A DNA stretch of 64,000 nucleotides from Mesorhizobium sp. (GTDB taxonomy: Bacteria; Pseudomonadota; Alphaproteobacteria; Rhizobiales; Rhizobiaceae): assembly GCF_023954305.1 (NCBI RefSeq), contig NZ_JAMLIG010000001.1:2738501-2802500 (forward strand), in the 5' to 3' direction. Shown here piece by piece: positions 62,827-64,000 of this stretch. The translations under genes and the position numbers were made by a program. The notes under the pieces were generated by a model, which saw nothing but the letters and a program-made list of their open reading frames with translations, was not told the origin of the DNA and ran no database searches. How positions within the stretch are numbered: position 1 is the stretch's first letter; the number at the start of each line of letters is the position of its first letter.

Positions 62827-64000
62827 TACTTGGCCTGCGCGGCGGCGGCCTGCGCGACCTTCAGCGGATCGTCGCCTTCCTCGCGCAGCAGAGCGTCGAC
62901 CCGCTCCTTCTCCTTCTTGAAGGCCTCGAGTTCATCGCCCTTCAGCACCTTGCCGACCGGCAGGCGCACGCGCATCGGATCGACCTTGTTGCCGTTGACG
63001 ATCAGCTCGTAGTGGAGGTGGTTGCCGGTCGAGAGACCGGTCGACCCGACATAGCCGATCACCTGACCCTGGCGGACGCGGGCGCCCGGGGCCACGCCCT
63101 TGGCCAGTCCGCTCTGATGGCTGTACGAGGTTTCGTATCCATTGGCATGGCGGACGATGGTCTGCCTGCCGTAGCCGCCGGTCCAGCCGGCCTTTTCGAT
63201 CACGCCATTCCCGGCGGCGATGATCGGCGTCCCGCGGGGCGCCGACCAGTCGACGCCTGTATGCATGCGTACATAGCCAAGAATCGGATGGCGCCGGGCG
63301 CCGAAGCCGGACCGGAACCGGCCGTTGGGAACCGGATTGCGCAGCAGGAACTGACGGGCCGAGCGTCCGTCTCCATCGAAATAGTCGACGCTCCCGTCCT
63401 CCATCTGGAAGCGGTAGAGCGTGCGCGTATTGCCGTTGAACGTCGCATTCACATAGAGGAGCTCAGACTCCTCCGAGGCTGTATCGTCCTCTTCCGGCTG
63501 GGAGAAGAAGGCCACGATCCGGTCGGAGGGATTGAGGCGCGTCTGGAAATCGACGTCGGAGGCGAGCAGCCGGACGAGCTGCTGGGTCATCGGCCGCGAC
63601 ATACCGTAGGAGTAGGCGGCGCGGTAGATGCCGTCATAGACGCTCGGCAGATCGGCGCGGGCCGGCCGCGGTGCGGGCGAATCATCGAAGGCCGCGGCCA
63701 GTTCGGCCGTCTTTTCCGGTTCGTCGGCAACGACGAACCTGTCGCGGTCGTCGACGGCGATCGAGACAATGTGGTCCGTCCCCCGATAGAGGCTGCAGCG
63801 GACGATCTCGTTGCTGGTCCCGGTCGATTCGACGCCGATGCGCAGCACCCAGCCTTCCTTGATCATCGGCCCGCCGAGACGCGATTCGAGCGCGGCGGCG
63901 ATGCCCTGCGACATGGCGGGGTCGTACCCGGCCTGCTTGAACGCGTCCTGGATGCTGGTCTCGGAGCGGATCGGCACATAATCTTCGGAGAAGCCACGGG
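62826..64000 (-). CDS. M23 family metalloendopeptidase (partial, N-terminus off the right edge)
   Basis: 391 codons are visible; the frame is open at the right edge, so the real start lies beyond it. The M23/LytM domain is complete: PILGYVRMHTGVDWSAPRGT (His and Asp zinc ligands), SYSHQSGLAKGV (catalytic His) and TGNHLHYELIVNG (HxH). The upstream part, with an adhesin-like or OapA-like fold, is typical of DipM/EnvC-unlike peptidases with long N-terminal regions. It cuts peptidoglycan peptide cross-links and lies convergent to the L,D-transpeptidase gene, which suggests paired wall remodelling. Confidence 0.9.
   Translation of the reverse strand, partial: RGFSEDYVPIRSETSIQDAFKQAGYDPAMSQGIAAALESRLGGPMIKEGWVLRIGVESTGTSNEIVRCSLYRGTDHIVSIAVDDRDRFVVADEPEKTAELAAAFDDSPAPRPARADLPSVYDGIYRAAYSYGMSRPMTQQLVRLLASDVDFQTRLNPSDRIVAFFSQPEEDDTASEESELLYVNATFNGNTRTLYRFQMEDGSVDYFDGDGRSARQFLLRNPVPNGRFRSGFGARRHPILGYVRMHTGVDWSAPRGTPIIAAGNGVIEKAGWTGGYGRQTIVRHANGYETSYSHQSGLAKGVAPGARVRQGQVIGYVGSTGLSTGNHLHYELIVNGNKVDPMRVRLPVGKVLKGDELEAFKKEKERVDALLREEGDDPLKVAQAAAAQAK

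Overview
The window is a high-GC chromosomal segment that looks like a member of the Hyphomicrobiales (Rhizobiales), probably a Mesorhizobium/Phyllobacteriaceae relative. The support is the core gene order (secA, a PpiC-type isomerase, argJ and mutT; then comF, grxC, a nitrilase, a DUF1178 gene, ubiG, lysC, ptsP, prfA, prmC, a DUF4167 gene and clpB), an alpha-r14/NfeR1-type small RNA, a BA14K protein, and dispersed palindromic repeats of the kind common in this order. The assignment is by recognition; no search was run. No tRNA, rRNA, integrase, transposase or CRISPR array was seen.

Positions 1-16515 are a catabolic region built from two parallel modules. Module 1 (1-5108) has a TRAP-type solute-binding protein, an acetoacetate-decarboxylase-like protein, an amidohydrolase, a TetR regulator and a full-length fumarylacetoacetase. 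Two copies of a 38-bp inverted-repeat operator lie in front of its transcription units. Module 2 (5371-16515) has its own TetR regulator, a ribose-type ABC transporter (permease, binding protein, a second permease fused to a strictosidine-synthase-like propeller, ATPase), a free-standing propeller protein, a cyclase/formamidase-family hydrolase, a second amidohydrolase paralogous to the first, and a second FAH-family protein. The shared amidohydrolase-FAH-TetR set suggests two related substrates, opened and cleaved by hydrolysis. The substrates are unknown. This is the best candidate here for an undescribed pathway.

Positions 17005-25693 are mixed: 3-hydroxybutyryl-CoA dehydrogenase, GloB, a methyltransferase, an sRNA with three anti-Shine-Dalgarno loops (19631-19740), an acyl-CoA synthetase, a GNAT/flippase pair for surface polysaccharide, a vapBC pair, and a DUF433 antitoxin whose DUF5615 toxin partner is frameshifted and truncated.

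Positions 25790-46657 carry secA, a periplasmic isomerase, several palindromic repeats, argJ, a GNAT gene, mutT, a lone Flp pilin, a 274-bp MITE-like element that supplies the stop codon of a methyltransferase, comF-grxC-nitrilase-DUF1178, a second vapBC pair, ubiG, an ABC-2 exporter, a four-gene operon (citryl-CoA lyase-like, AMP-forming ligase, VOC dioxygenase, GST with a histone-H1-like tail), chaC and an MFS carrier.

Positions 46916-64000 are mostly housekeeping: lysC, ptsP, prfA, prmC, DUF4167, and clpB with a sigma-32-like promoter. A lower-GC acyltransferase-P450 pair interrupts this block. A flavin monooxygenase, a BA14K protein, an L,D-transpeptidase and an M23 endopeptidase that runs off the right edge follow.
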